Notes: generated by a model from the sequence alone, not told the origin. Counted from the first letter of the stretch, positions 46,172 to 55,062 are shown. The stretch is DNA of 64,000 bases from Lysinibacillus sphaericus (GCF_002982115.1 NZ_CP019980.1:2798001-2862000), one strand, 5' to 3'. Translations and numbers: made by a program.

Positions 46172-47071
46172 ATGCTTAAGAAATTAGAAAATTATTTTCA
46201 GACTGCCTTTACAACTACATATAATGCACAAGACAACAGTAAATATTGGTTTATGACAGAAGATAATTGTAAATTTGGCATCGTCAAAACAGCCCTTTCA
46301 GATGCCGAACGTAATCTTTTACTGACTTTATTTCTTCCCATAGATAATACGATAAATGGACAAAATAACTCTAGCGTTCAACAAAAATGGTATGATTTTT
46401 TAAACAACGATGGAAAAGAGCTACCCTTTTTACAAGGTGTAAAAACTTTGCGTTTTTGCTATTTCTATCTCAAACAACCTATTGATGATTTACATAATTT
46501 TAAAGAGGCCATTACAGGAGGATTTCAGCAACCGGTAATACTTATGATGGACGATACACATGGCATTATCGTAGATGAAAAGCCCCAAGTCGTTTTTGAT
46601 AAAGAGGCATTTAGCCAACTAAGTGATACATTAACAAGTGATTTTTTTGTTAAAATTTATAGTTATATCGGTCAACTGCATCAAGCTGATTTATTCGTAA
46701 AAGAAAAGTTTAGCTATGAATACCAATGTTTCAAAGCGATCCATCGATTCGCTGATCGTGAAAAATCACTCACATTTCACGAAGCATTGCCTTTACTACT
46801 CATTCATGCTCCATCACTCGTTAACAAAAACATACTTTCCAATTTGTTTGTTGAAAGTATGCAAGGGGAGGAGATGCTTGATACAATTCAAGTCTTTTTA
46901 CAATGTAATTTAAACGCGTCTTCGACTGCAAAAAAACTTTATATTCATCGCAATAGCCTACAGTATCGATTGGATAAGTTTATAGAAAATACAGGAATCG
47001 ATATTCGATCCTTTGCCAATGCCGCATTTGTTTCACTCGCTATGTTGTTGCTAAAATCAGAAAATTATTAA
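46172..47071 (+). CDS. PucR-type helix-turn-helix regulator (YxkF-like)
   Basis: Putative regulator of 299 residues. The first 230 residues are not recognised by motif. The C-terminal 65 residues carry the PucR-type helix-turn-helix: DTIQVFLQCNLNASSTAKKLYIHRNSLQYRLDKFIENTGIDIRSFANA. The start is ATG 46172 behind AAAAAGGAG. It stands directly before an MsmX-type ATPase gene. As I recall, B. subtilis also pairs msmX with a gene of this kind (yxkF), so it may regulate msmX or the sugar cluster; this is inference. Confidence 0.82.
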   Translation: MLKKLENYFQTAFTTTYNAQDNSKYWFMTEDNCKFGIVKTALSDAERNLLLTLFLPIDNTINGQNNSSVQQKWYDFLNNDGKELPFLQGVKTLRFCYFYLKQPIDDLHNFKEAITGGFQQPVILMMDDTHGIIVDEKPQVVFDKEAFSQLSDTLTSDFFVKIYSYIGQLHQADLFVKEKFSYEYQCFKAIHRFADREKSLTFHEALPLLLIHAPSLVNKNILSNLFVESMQGEEMLDTIQVFLQCNLNASSTAKKLYIHRNSLQYRLDKFIENTGIDIRSFANAAFVSLAMLLLKSENY

Positions 47072-47175
47072 TAGTTGTTCAATGTGCCCAATGATATTTT
47101 GTGTAATGTATACATATACATTTTGCATAATTTTCTCTTATACTCTAAAAAACCATTACAAGGGAGATGAACCAA

Positions 47176-48333
47176 ATGGCAGAACTAAAATTACAACATA
47201 TTTATAAAATCTATGATAAAAATGTCACGGCAGTAAAAGATTTTAATTTGGACATTGAAGATAAGGAATTCATTGTTTTCGTAGGTCCTTCAGGTTGTGG
47301 TAAATCTACCACATTACGTATGGTCGCGGGTCTCGAAGAAATTTCTCAGGGAGATTTAATCATTGATGGAAAACGCATGAATGATGTTGCACCAAAAGAT
47401 CGTGATATCGCCATGGTATTCCAAAACTACGCCCTTTACCCACATATGAGCGTATATGAAAATATGGCATTTGGATTAAAACTGCGCAAATTACCGAAAG
47501 ATGAAATTAACCGTCGTGTCAACGAAGCCGCACGCATTCTAGGTCTTGAGGAATATTTAAATCGTAAACCGAAAGCACTTTCGGGCGGTCAACGGCAACG
47601 TGTGGCATTGGGACGTGCCATTGTTCGGGATGCGAAAGTATTTTTAATGGATGAGCCTTTATCGAACTTAGATGCCAAGCTACGCGTTCAAATGCGTGCA
47701 GAAATTACTAAACTTCATCAACGCCTACAAACAACAACGATCTATGTTACCCATGACCAAACGGAAGCTATGACGATGGCAACGCGCCTCGTTGTTATGA
47801 AAGATGGTATTATTCAGCAAGTAGGAGCACCAAAAGAAGTTTATGAGCAACCTAAAAATGTTTTTGTTGGCGGTTTTATCGGCTCCCCTGCCATGAACTT
47901 CTTTACGGGTACGCTTACCGATGGCAAACTCAACATTGGCAGTACTTCTATTGCTATTCCACAAGAAAGAATGAAATACTTACTAGCGCAAGGCTACAAC
48001 CATAAAGAAATTATAATGGGCATACGTCCAGAAGATTTCCACGATGAACAGGCGTTTATTGAATCATCGCCAGGGTCTAGAATCGAGGTAACGATTGAAG
48101 TGGCGGAATTAATGGGGGCTGAAATCATGCTCTATTCACAGGTCGAAGGGCAGCAATTTATTGCACGTGTGGATTCACATGCCAATGTTAAACCTGGTCA
48201 AGTTATCCCACTAGCACTCGATATGAACAAAGTCCACTTCTTCGATAAAGACACTGAAAACCGAATTATTCCAGGTGATAACAAACATAACGAAGACAAT
48301 GAGGGCAATGAAACACCACTTGTTGTAAACTAA
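47176..48333 (+). CDS. msmX: Multi-sugar importer ATPase (MsmX/UgpC type)
   Basis: ATPase that energises MalFG-type sugar importers, 385 residues. Walker A GPSGCGKST (about 36), Q-loop FQNYALYPHMSVYENM, signature LSGGQRQRVALGRAIVRD, Walker B VFLMDEPLSNLD, then the H-loop THDQTEAM. The C-terminal TOBE/MOP-like domain (about 235-370) is present, with FIGSPAMNFF and IMGIRPEDF. I chose ATG 47176, nine bases after AGGGAG; an ATG nine bases earlier abuts that site. In Bacillus one MsmX serves several importers, and here it probably serves the permeases at 41520-43256. Confidence 0.93.
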   Translation: MAELKLQHIYKIYDKNVTAVKDFNLDIEDKEFIVFVGPSGCGKSTTLRMVAGLEEISQGDLIIDGKRMNDVAPKDRDIAMVFQNYALYPHMSVYENMAFGLKLRKLPKDEINRRVNEAARILGLEEYLNRKPKALSGGQRQRVALGRAIVRDAKVFLMDEPLSNLDAKLRVQMRAEITKLHQRLQTTTIYVTHDQTEAMTMATRLVVMKDGIIQQVGAPKEVYEQPKNVFVGGFIGSPAMNFFTGTLTDGKLNIGSTSIAIPQERMKYLLAQGYNHKEIIMGIRPEDFHDEQAFIESSPGSRIEVTIEVAELMGAEIMLYSQVEGQQFIARVDSHANVKPGQVIPLALDMNKVHFFDKDTENRIIPGDNKHNEDNEGNETPLVVN

Positions 48334-48672
48334 AAAAGGCGACTAATAACCAAAAAAGTGTTAGATTGGGCGCAATCAATCTAACACTTTTTACACGGTC
48401 ATTGCTGTTTGCTACGGCGTTGCTTTTATGAACACATATATGAATGCCACTATCATCACTCGTATATTCTTATAATGTAATTTACCTCAGAAAAAGTCTC
48501 TATCCCATTTGTCCTCACTTAGCCCGTCTTTTGAGGGAACATCCAGCCGTTTCAATGAAAATGCGCTTTACAGTTGCTAGATTATTTTGTAGGCTTATCC
48601 ATAATAGAACGAAGAAAATGCTACAAGAACAATCAAACGGATTTCTCCATAACATAACAAGAGGTGATGTGT
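48334..48672. other. Intergenic region after msmX
   Basis: Holds the terminator at 48353-48392. The rest (about 280 bases) shows no supportable gene. An 84-codon open frame across it has no ribosome site and runs into the flavin reductase start in another frame. Confidence 0.4.
48353..48392. terminator. Terminator after msmX, GTGTTAGATTG family
   Basis: AAAAAGTGTTAGATTG and CAATCTAACACTTTTT form near-perfect arms, with the same arm sequence as 1771-1810. Confidence 0.88.
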
Positions 48673-49161
48673 ATGACGGACAAAGTAACTGCATTTAAAC
48701 AGGCATTAGGGAATTATCCAACAGGTGTCACAGTTGTTACAGCTTGCAATAATCTAAATGAACCGATTGGCTTAACGGTCAACTCCTTTGCATCGGTTTC
48801 CATAGATCCGCTTCTCATTCTATGGTCATTGGACAAAAAATCACAACTACATCCATTTTTTAGTACTACAGAAAAATTTGCGGTCAATATTTTAGCGTAT
48901 GAGCAAACACATTTATGTACGGTATTTTCAAGTAAAATCGCTGACAGATTTGCGCAAGTTCATTGGTCTACTTCTGCACATGGTTTACCTATTTTGCATG
49001 ATACGTTAGCTACGCTACAATGCGAAACATATAATAAAATTGATGCAGGTGACCATACGATTTTTATTGGGCAAGTTTTACAAATTGATAATAGACAGAA
49101 GGAACCTTTGCTCTATCACCGTAGACATCTTGGACAAATTCCAACGAGCTTTTACGAATAA
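48673..49161 (+). CDS. Flavin reductase family protein
   Basis: FMN-binding split-barrel protein of 162 residues, HpaC/flavin reductase-like; supplies reduced flavin to a partner monooxygenase. FKQALGNYPTGVTVVTA (about 7-23), PIGLTVNSFASVSIDPLLILWSLDKKS (about 30-56) and FAVNILAYEQ are family hallmarks. DHTIFIGQVLQID near residue 130 is usual. The start is ATG 48673 with AGAGGTGAT upstream. No monooxygenase gene lies next to it, so the partner is encoded elsewhere. Confidence 0.9.
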   Translation: MTDKVTAFKQALGNYPTGVTVVTACNNLNEPIGLTVNSFASVSIDPLLILWSLDKKSQLHPFFSTTEKFAVNILAYEQTHLCTVFSSKIADRFAQVHWSTSAHGLPILHDTLATLQCETYNKIDAGDHTIFIGQVLQIDNRQKEPLLYHRRHLGQIPTSFYE

Positions 49162-49270
49162 TCTGGTTTAAGTAGGTATTTCAAATTTCCCCTTTGAGAT
49201 ACCTTTTTTAACGTTTTAAAATCGCTGCTCATCGCAAGATTACGAGTGTAAAAGGAGTGAAACGATTATC

Positions 49271-49687
49271 ATGCCCGATTATAGAAATATACTTGTCCCT
49301 TTATTATTCGTTTTCATTATTGCAGGTTGTACAAGCTTAGAAAAACAAAAAATTGAAGTTCAAAAAATGGCAGAAGACGGAGCTTATGAGGATTTTAAGG
49401 AAATTACCCATTCCAAAGAGGTAAAAGCGGTTAAACAAATACTACATCATGCTGACTGGGAGAAACGAAAAGTCGATATGGCAAGATTGCCAGACTATGA
49501 GTTTATATTTCAATTTGTTAATTCCAATACCAACGCAAAAGCCATCACTTATGCCGTTTGGATTGCTCCAAACAAAAACACACTAGAGGTCGTACAAGGT
49601 GAACAGCAATATGTTCATTTGAACGAAAAGGATTCTAGCACTTTGTTCGAAGCATTAACAGACAGTAAACTAGCAGATGTCAAATAA
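49271..49687 (+). CDS. Hypothetical lipoprotein
   Basis: Exported lipoprotein of 138 residues; family not recognised. Signal: a short charged start, a hydrophobic run and lipobox IAGC (Cys about residue 19). The mature part is hydrophilic, mostly helix then strands (YEFIFQFVN, then AITYAVWIAPNKNTLEVV). The start is ATG 49271, somewhat far (11 bases) from AAAGGAGTG. It stands alone with its own terminator. Confidence 0.75.
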   Translation: MPDYRNILVPLLFVFIIAGCTSLEKQKIEVQKMAEDGAYEDFKEITHSKEVKAVKQILHHADWEKRKVDMARLPDYEFIFQFVNSNTNAKAITYAVWIAPNKNTLEVVQGEQQYVHLNEKDSSTLFEALTDSKLADVK

Positions 49688-49729
49688 AGAAACATTTAGT
49701 GCGTTTTTTCGTTTATCGATTTTTAGTGT

Positions 49730-49776
49730 AAGACTACCTATGTGGCGTCAAAGGGCGCTTTTAAGGTAGTCTTTTG
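49730..49776. terminator. Terminator after lipoprotein gene
   Basis: AAGACTACCT (49730-49739) pairs with AGGTAGTCTT (49764-49773), then TTG. The loop is 24 bases, with a further GCG/CGC pairing inside. Confidence 0.7.
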
Positions 49777-49803
49777 TTGAGTCTTCCGCATTCTATTAAA
49801 ACT

Positions 49804-49959
49804 TTACTTTTTCTGTGGAAATCTTTGCTTTTCAAGTCGATTAATTTGTACAATCACACCATCTTGAATGGTAATTTGCACTTCACCAAATTCTAAATTT
49901 TGAATGGCCTTCGCAATCACTTCTAATTTCTTATCATCAATCTTAGACAGTTGAGACAT
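49804..49959 (-). CDS. yezD: YezD family small protein (DUF2292)
   Basis: Small protein of 51 residues. The SKIDDKKLEVIAKAIQNLEFGEVQITIQDGVIVQIN body is the DUF2292/YezD pattern I recall. Members in Bacillus are often near or co-regulated with sulfur-assimilation genes, though none of these is adjacent here. I chose ATG 49959 with AGAAGGGG upstream; a longer in-frame start has no site. Function unknown. Confidence 0.8.
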   Translation of the reverse strand: MSQLSKIDDKKLEVIAKAIQNLEFGEVQITIQDGVIVQINRLEKQRFPQKK

Positions 49960-50295
49960 ACGATACACCCCTTCTTTTTTCACTTTTTGTATAAAAGACA
50001 TTCAAGCATCAAAATGACTAGTTCTCTTATCTCTAAAGATAGTACTGAATTTGCATTTTACTCTCCTAGCTTCAGTACTACGTTTCTTGGAAATAATTCT
50101 ATAATTCAGAAAACCTATTGTCAATATAAATATTATAAAACCTAGCTGAATACTTTGTAATTAAGAAAAAAGTTTCATTTTTCCCTTACAATTCCATATT
50201 TTTAATACCTTATTTCATCAATAGTGTTAGTGGCAAGTGGTAAATCACCTTTACTTTATTCATATTTTGGAACGGAATGATGTATGACAACAAAA
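49960..50295. other. Upstream region of yezD with hairpin
   Basis: TAGTACTGAA (50040-50049) pairs exactly with TTCAGTACTA (50071-50080) around 21 bases. On the minus strand it would be in the yezD leader. No S-box (SAM) consensus is present. Otherwise nothing is seen. Confidence 0.45.
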
Positions 50296-50328
50296 AAACT
50301 GTGCAGAATATCATCTTCTACACAGTTT
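50296..50328 (-). terminator. Terminator of the CoaB-like gene
   Basis: AACTGTG and CACAGTT arms with an inner AGA/TCT pairing. On the minus strand a run of seven Ts follows. It lies directly after the stop codon. Confidence 0.8.
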
Positions 50329-50332
50329 GTTG

Positions 50333-51007
50333 TTATACATTTTGTAAGTAATTCATCAATACTTTTGCCGTTTCTTGTTTGCCAATTACTTTGATGGGAT
50401 CACCTTGTGCAGGTACAATCCAATGAGGCTCTTGACCACCGTACAGCGATTGCGAGCTATTAGCAACCATGCATTGTGCGTTCGCCGTTTCCATACGAAG
50501 ACGTGCACGCGATAGTAAGAACTGTTCATCCTCTGTTGCCTCTAGCTTAAAGCCTACTAACGTGACATTCGGTTGCCAGCCCTTTATTTGTCCTAACACT
50601 TTCGGTGCTTTTTTAAAGTGAATAATAGGAGGCTCGTCGGACGGCATTTTACCCGCACCTTCCATGAGATTGCCCGATTGATCGTAAACTTTATCAATTA
50701 CCCAATCAGAGCCGGCCGCTGCCATGATCACGATATCTACTTGTCCTTCCTGTACCGCATGGCGAACCTTGTCACCTAAATCTTCAATCCCCTCAAAGCG
50801 TACAGTACGCATTTTATCTTGGTTAACTGGAAGTTGTGCAAAATAGCCATGCATATAGATAACATCTGCCCCAGCTTCTAATGCTGCTTCAGCCAAATAG
50901 CAGCCCATCGTCCCCTTCGATAAATTCGTATGCCCGCGCACACGATCCCATTTTTCAAGTGTTCCCCCACTTGTAATGAGTACGGTTTTTCCTTGTAATG
51001 TCCCCAC
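50333..51007 (-). CDS. Stand-alone CoaB-like flavoprotein (phosphopantothenate-cysteine ligase domain)
   Basis: Protein of 224 residues with the DNA/pantothenate-metabolism flavoprotein (CoaB) fold. KTVLITSGGTLEKWDRVRGHTN is the nucleotide-binding start, NLSKGTMGCYLAEAALEAGADVIYMHG the typical helix-strand pair, and VIMAAAGSDWVI, KAPKVLGQI and LVGFKLEAT the ligase-domain motifs. There is no CoaC (decarboxylase) half. Bacillales usually carry a fused CoaBC, so this is likely an extra paralogue of uncertain duty or a monofunctional ligase. The start is GTG 51007 behind AAAAGGTGA. Confidence 0.85.
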   Translation of the reverse strand: MGTLQGKTVLITSGGTLEKWDRVRGHTNLSKGTMGCYLAEAALEAGADVIYMHGYFAQLPVNQDKMRTVRFEGIEDLGDKVRHAVQEGQVDIVIMAAAGSDWVIDKVYDQSGNLMEGAGKMPSDEPPIIHFKKAPKVLGQIKGWQPNVTLVGFKLEATEDEQFLLSRARLRMETANAQCMVANSSQSLYGGQEPHWIVPAQGDPIKVIGKQETAKVLMNYLQNV

Positions 51008-51090
51008 TCACACTCACCTTTTCTTTTCAAACTATCATGAAATACTAAGCTTTCTTCATGTTCTATTTTAACGTAAAAAGTTAAAATAAC

Positions 51091-51966
51091 CTATTTCTTA
51101 TTTTGTTCTTTCAGCCAAGCACTTAAAATTTCCGCAAATTTTTTTGTCACTGGTGAGGCTTGGTGTTTCATTGCCAGCCCAATTGTTCGATAACCACCTT
51201 GTTTTAACGGGATGGCCTTTAATGAAGACGGCAATCGATTAATAACTAAGCGAGGTAAAATACTAATTCCTAAATGATGCGAAATCATTGAAATAATTCC
51301 TACTTCCTCTGACAGCTCAAAGCGGATGTTTGGTTTCACATGATACTGCTCTAAAAGAACTTTTACATCATTGGTACCCCGATATGACGTCATTATAAAA
51401 GGCATATCCTCTAATTCAGCAATATCAATTTCTGCTCGGTTATAGAGAGAACTTTGATTGGAAACGATACATAAAAGAGGGTCTTGTACTAACTGGATAA
51501 ATTGGAATTGTTCCGATTTTTGACCATTTAAAAACCCAGCATCCACAACACCGCTTTGTAACCACTGTTCGATTTCATAATAATCGCCTTCGCGCAATTC
51601 TACTTGTATGCCTGGAAACTGATTGTCCATAATACGAATAATTTCGGGCATCCAATTGGATGAAATACTAGAAATAACACCTATTCGCAATTTACCACGG
51701 GTCACACCAAGAATATGGGCCGCTTCTTGCTGTAATAATTCATTTGCATCGAGAACTTGACGCATCGCACGCAGCATCGTTTGTCCTTCGCTCGTTAATG
51801 TTACACCTGTTCGACTTCGATGGATTAGTGCAAATCCACATTCTTTCTCTAAGCTTGAAACAGCATGACTAACTGCCGATTGGGTTAATCCAAGCGCATC
51901 AGCTGCTTTTGTAAAACTCGATACTTCAGCAACTTTATTCAAAATCTCGTATTTGACTAAACTCAT
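51091..51966 (-). CDS. LysR family transcriptional regulator
   Basis: LysR-type regulator, 291 residues. The helix-turn-helix is at about 1-60 (NKVAEVSSFTKAADALGLTQSAVSHAVSSLEKECGFALIHR). The effector domain follows (GKLRIGVISSISSNWMPEIIRIMDN, about 90). The start is ATG 51966 behind AAGAGGGAAAG. It is divergent from a DMT transporter gene across 130 bases, the usual arrangement for a regulator and its target. Inducer unknown. Confidence 0.93.
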   Translation of the reverse strand: MSLVKYEILNKVAEVSSFTKAADALGLTQSAVSHAVSSLEKECGFALIHRSRTGVTLTSEGQTMLRAMRQVLDANELLQQEAAHILGVTRGKLRIGVISSISSNWMPEIIRIMDNQFPGIQVELREGDYYEIEQWLQSGVVDAGFLNGQKSEQFQFIQLVQDPLLCIVSNQSSLYNRAEIDIAELEDMPFIMTSYRGTNDVKVLLEQYHVKPNIRFELSEEVGIISMISHHLGISILPRLVINRLPSSLKAIPLKQGGYRTIGLAMKHQASPVTKKFAEILSAWLKEQNKK

Positions 51967-52097
51967 TCACTTTCCCTCTTATACATGAATTTTTTTAATA
52001 TTAATCATTATAAACATTCGTTTTACTAATCACAATACAAGATATATAGTAAATTTTAGTATAAAACTGTTTTAGTACACAGATTGAAGGTGGCATA

Positions 52098-52997
52098 ATG
52101 AGTAATCAAGGAAAAGCAAATTTACTAATGGTAATTGTAACAATGTTTTGGGGATTGTCTTATACGTTTATGGTTATGGGGCTTGAAACATTGGCTGTTT
52201 ATAATGTGGTAGCGTTACGTTGTATTATCGCATTTTTTGCAGCAGGCATACTCTTTTATAAACGCATGATCAAAGTCGATTTCAAAACATTAAAATACGC
52301 AGCTATTCAAGGTTTGCTTTTATTCATTGTGTTTGCACTTAGCTTATTCGGACTGGAGACTACTTCCGTTTCCAACGCAGGATTTATTTTAAGTCTGACA
52401 GTTGTGCTAGTGCCTATATTCAGTAGCTTTATCGACAAAAAATTGCCTTCAAAAGCTGTTAGTTTTGCGATTGTTAGCACAATGATTGGTATTACTGTAT
52501 TAACTGTACAACATTCATTTACTTTCCAAACAGGCGATATTTTAGTCGCTATTGCTGCGTTAAGCTATTCAATTTATCTGCTGTTAAACGGTCGATTTAC
52601 TCGTAGCGTAGAGTCGATTTCATACGGCATCTATCAACTCGGCTTCGCTGGATTGTATGCACTTGTTTTAACGCTACTTTTTGAAACACCAACACTTCCA
52701 AATTCTACTACTTCATGGATTGCCATTTTAGGGCTTGGTATTATTTGTAGCGCATTTTGCTTTGTTGGCCAAACTGTTGCACAACAGTATACATCTGCTA
52801 CACATACAGGGCTTATCTTTTCATTGGAGCCTATTTTTGCCGCGATGTTTGCCATGATGTTTATCGGTGAGGGGCTTACGGTTAAATTACTGATTGGTGG
52901 TAGCTTTATTTTAATCGGCAATCTTGTTGCCCAACTGGAACATCTTCACCTTTTACGCTTTATAAGAAAACATGAACAGGAAAAAGTGATGCATTAA
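52098..52997 (+). CDS. EamA (DMT superfamily) transporter
   Basis: Membrane transporter, 299 residues, about ten helices in two EamA repeats (about 5-135 and 150-285). TMFWGLSYTFMVMGLETLAVYNVVALR (about 13-39) and SLEPIFAAMFAMMFIGEGLT near residue 243 are family hallmarks. The start is ATG 52098 behind AAGGTGGC. Likely controlled by the divergent LysR gene. It is a distant relative of the transporter at 6837. Substrate unknown. Confidence 0.9.
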   Translation: MSNQGKANLLMVIVTMFWGLSYTFMVMGLETLAVYNVVALRCIIAFFAAGILFYKRMIKVDFKTLKYAAIQGLLLFIVFALSLFGLETTSVSNAGFILSLTVVLVPIFSSFIDKKLPSKAVSFAIVSTMIGITVLTVQHSFTFQTGDILVAIAALSYSIYLLLNGRFTRSVESISYGIYQLGFAGLYALVLTLLFETPTLPNSTTSWIAILGLGIICSAFCFVGQTVAQQYTSATHTGLIFSLEPIFAAMFAMMFIGEGLTVKLLIGGSFILIGNLVAQLEHLHLLRFIRKHEQEKVMH

Positions 52998-53005
52998 TCA
53001 ATACG

Positions 53006-53044
53006 AAAAGAGTGAGATTGACCATAATCAATCCCACTCTTTTC
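53006..53044. terminator. Terminator between convergent DMT and stress genes
   Basis: AAAAGAGTGAGATTGA and TCAATCCCACTCTTTT form arms with one G-A type mismatch. Sequence resembles a diverged member of the GTGTTAGATTG hairpin family. Confidence 0.8.
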
Positions 53045-53106
53045 TATTATCTGCTGCTCTGCCCACTCGGTGAGCGCTTTCCGCGACAATAATCATTTAT
53101 CGTTAA

Positions 53107-53616
53107 CTACAAATATCTTCTTATTTGTTCCGCATCATTCATACGCTCTTCAGCCTTTAAGCGTTCCTCACGTTGAGCTGGTGTCTCATCCACAATCGAT
53201 TCAGGTGGCGTGACACGTGTATCCAGCGCATCCAGTTGTGCACGTTGTGATTCGACGCCAAGTGTAGCCGATGTTGGATCGATGTTGTCATCATGTTCTG
53301 CATATAATACAATGGCCCCTTCTTCCACAAGTTGTGCGTAATATGCTGTCTGACCCTCTGTCAAATCAAAACGTTTTAATCCTTCTGTGACCGCTGTTTC
53401 TCCTGTAAACCATGATTTAATTTGGTCAAACCAATTACCAGCTTCGTGGGTTTTCACATCAGCGTTCCATTTGACATCTTCCAAATCGCTAGCTTCTCTT
53501 GCAATAATATGGATTTCATCCGTGTGGTAACCTTCCATGCGCATACATTTTAAAATGTGAAACATCTCTTCTCTCGTATGTGCAACTTCAATTTTTGGGT
53601 TTTGTTCATTCATCAT
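53107..53616 (-). CDS. General stress protein 17M-like (YflT domain), copy A
   Basis: Stress protein of 169 residues with one YflT/GSP17M domain at about 8-110 (KIEVAHTREEMFHILKCMRMEGYHTDEIHIIARE), then a charged tail rich in Glu. HEAGNWFDQIKSWFTGETAV and RFDLTEGQTAYYAQLVEEGAIVLYAE are shared almost word for word with copy B at 56079. The start is ATG 53616, eight bases after AGGAGG. A SigB-like promoter lies at 53654-53678. Function in B. subtilis relatives is unknown beyond stress induction. Confidence 0.85.
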   Translation of the reverse strand: MMNEQNPKIEVAHTREEMFHILKCMRMEGYHTDEIHIIAREASDLEDVKWNADVKTHEAGNWFDQIKSWFTGETAVTEGLKRFDLTEGQTAYYAQLVEEGAIVLYAEHDDNIDPTSATLGVESQRAQLDALDTRVTPPESIVDETPAQREERLKAEERMNDAEQIRRYL

Positions 53617-53653
53617 GTTCAATTCCTCCTAATTTGTAAGGCTTACTATGTAT

Positions 53654-53678
53654 GTACCCCGACACTTTAAGAAAAAAC
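53654..53678 (-). promoter_or_regulatory. SigB-like promoter of stress gene copy A
   Basis: On the minus strand GTTTTT, 13 bases, GGGTAC; consensus GTTTAA-N12-15-GGGWAW. It lies about 40 bases before the start codon. Confidence 0.4.
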
Positions 53679-53777
53679 CCTTTTTATGCATCCTTTATAC
53701 AACTGTAATAATTGTCATCTCAATTATTATTCTGTTGCCTGTTTGTCATATTGCCTGTCCTCCCAAAATTAAAAAAA

Positions 53778-53806
53778 CACTTGGAGCTTTAACTAAACTC
53801 CAAGTG
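53778..53806 (-). terminator. Terminator of dps copy A
   Basis: CACTTGGAG (53778-53786) pairs exactly with CTCCAAGTG (53798-53806). On the minus strand seven Ts follow. Confidence 0.88.
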
Positions 53807-53815
53807 CTCTGTATT

Positions 53816-54265
53816 TTAAGCGCCTTTTTTATCAAGAAAGGCTTTTAACATCCAAGTATGTTTTTCAAGGGATTGATACATCGCATTCAGCAAATCTTCT
53901 GTACGGTCATCGCCTTCTTCTGCAGCAAGCTGCATCGTATTATTGATAGCTTGCATTTGCTTTTCAAAGTCAGAAATAGTAGTTGCGACCATTTCCTCTG
54001 CTGTCTCTTTTCCCGTTGCTTCTTCTACATAGGATAACTCAAGGTATTCTTTTAAAGTAGCGACAGGCTCGCCACCTTTGGATAGAATACGTTCAGCCGT
54101 ATCATCAAAATTTAATGTAACCTCATTGTATAATTCTTCAAATTTTGCATGGAGTGTAAAAAAGGCATTCCCGGTTACATACCAATGATAGTTATGTAGT
54201 TTTGTATACAGTACCGACCATGTTGCTACGAGTTTATTCAATTCCTTGTTTAAATCTTGTGGCAT
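53816..54265 (-). CDS. dps: Dps family DNA-protecting ferritin, copy A
   Basis: Dodecameric mini-ferritin oxidising and storing iron and protecting DNA; 149 residues, a usual length. Ferroxidase ligands are visible: the HNYHWYVTG helix (about 24-32), HAKFEELYNEVTLNFDDTAERIL (about 39-61). The C-terminal helices are intact. The start is ATG 54265 behind GGAGGGG. It is about 80% identical to copy B at 56695. It forms a stress pair with the YflT-like gene 200 bases away on the same strand. Confidence 0.94.
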   Translation of the reverse strand: MPQDLNKELNKLVATWSVLYTKLHNYHWYVTGNAFFTLHAKFEELYNEVTLNFDDTAERILSKGGEPVATLKEYLELSYVEEATGKETAEEMVATTISDFEKQMQAINNTMQLAAEEGDDRTEDLLNAMYQSLEKHTWMLKAFLDKKGA

Positions 54266-54534
54266 AATTACCCCTCCAAATTATTGTTATTTTTATAATT
54301 TCAGTATGCAATATACTGTCGAACCCTGTCAAGTAGACACCTTAAATAAAATAAAAAATAACAAAAAGGGTAAAAATCTTAATACACTATGTACGATTGG
54401 CATCCAAATAAAAAGAACTCTACATTGAGTACTTTGAACAAGCATACTTGATAGAGTTTGTTAAAGCATTATGTCCTTAAATTACGTATAATGGAATAAA
54501 AACGTTGGATACATCTTGCCAAAAAGGAGACTCT

Positions 54535-55062
54535 ATGAATATTACATTAAGCCAATTGACATACGTTGATATGGAAAGTTTATATACATTCGAGCTTACT
54601 AATCGGGCTTATTTCGAAAAAATGGTACCTAGTCGTGGTGATGATTATTATGAATTTAATAATTTTCAAAAGCAAAACCTTATGCTAATACATGAACAAG
54701 AGCAAGAACGATCTTATTTCTATTTAATCAAAAATGAACTTGGACAAATCGTTGGGCGCATCAATTTAACCGATATAGATAAAAAACAACTGTTAGGTCA
54801 TATCGGTTATCGAGTTGGCGATGAACATAGCAGCAAGGGCATTGCTAATAAAGCGTTAAAGTTATTATTAACAATCGCGAGCAATAAAGGCATTCGACAA
54901 ATTGCTGCGAAAACAACAACAAACAATATAGCTTCACAAAAAGTATTAGAAAAAAATGGATTTATATACACTGGCACAAGTTCTGAAGAGTTTGCAATGA
55001 ATGGACAAAAATTAAAGTTTGTTTATTATAATTGGAACGATTCGGAGGCAAGCCGTTTGTAA
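54535..55062 (+). CDS. GNAT family N-acetyltransferase (RimJ/RimL type)
   Basis: Acetyltransferase of 175 residues. The domain begins ITLSQLTYVDMESLYTFE and has GRINLTDIDKKQLLGHIGYRVGDEHSSKGIANKALKLLL (about 80-118), which holds the acetyl-CoA-binding loop, then TTTNNIASQKVLEKNGFIYTG. This is the RimJ/RimL-like layout, but the substrate is not known. ATG 54535 follows AAAAAGGAG; a longer in-frame start lacks a site. It is the only rightward gene between the two stress pairs. Confidence 0.88.
   Translation: MNITLSQLTYVDMESLYTFELTNRAYFEKMVPSRGDDYYEFNNFQKQNLMLIHEQEQERSYFYLIKNELGQIVGRINLTDIDKKQLLGHIGYRVGDEHSSKGIANKALKLLLTIASNKGIRQIAAKTTTNNIASQKVLEKNGFIYTGTSSEEFAMNGQKLKFVYYNWNDSEASRL

Noticed and set aside
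48444-48698. 84-codon frame between msmX and the flavin reductase
   Set aside because: No ribosome site and it runs into the flavin reductase gene in a different frame.
53065-53090. Single CCGCG core as a further member of the phased arrays
   Set aside because: Only one copy (TTCCGCGAC), without the TAY start and with no neighbour at 21 bases.
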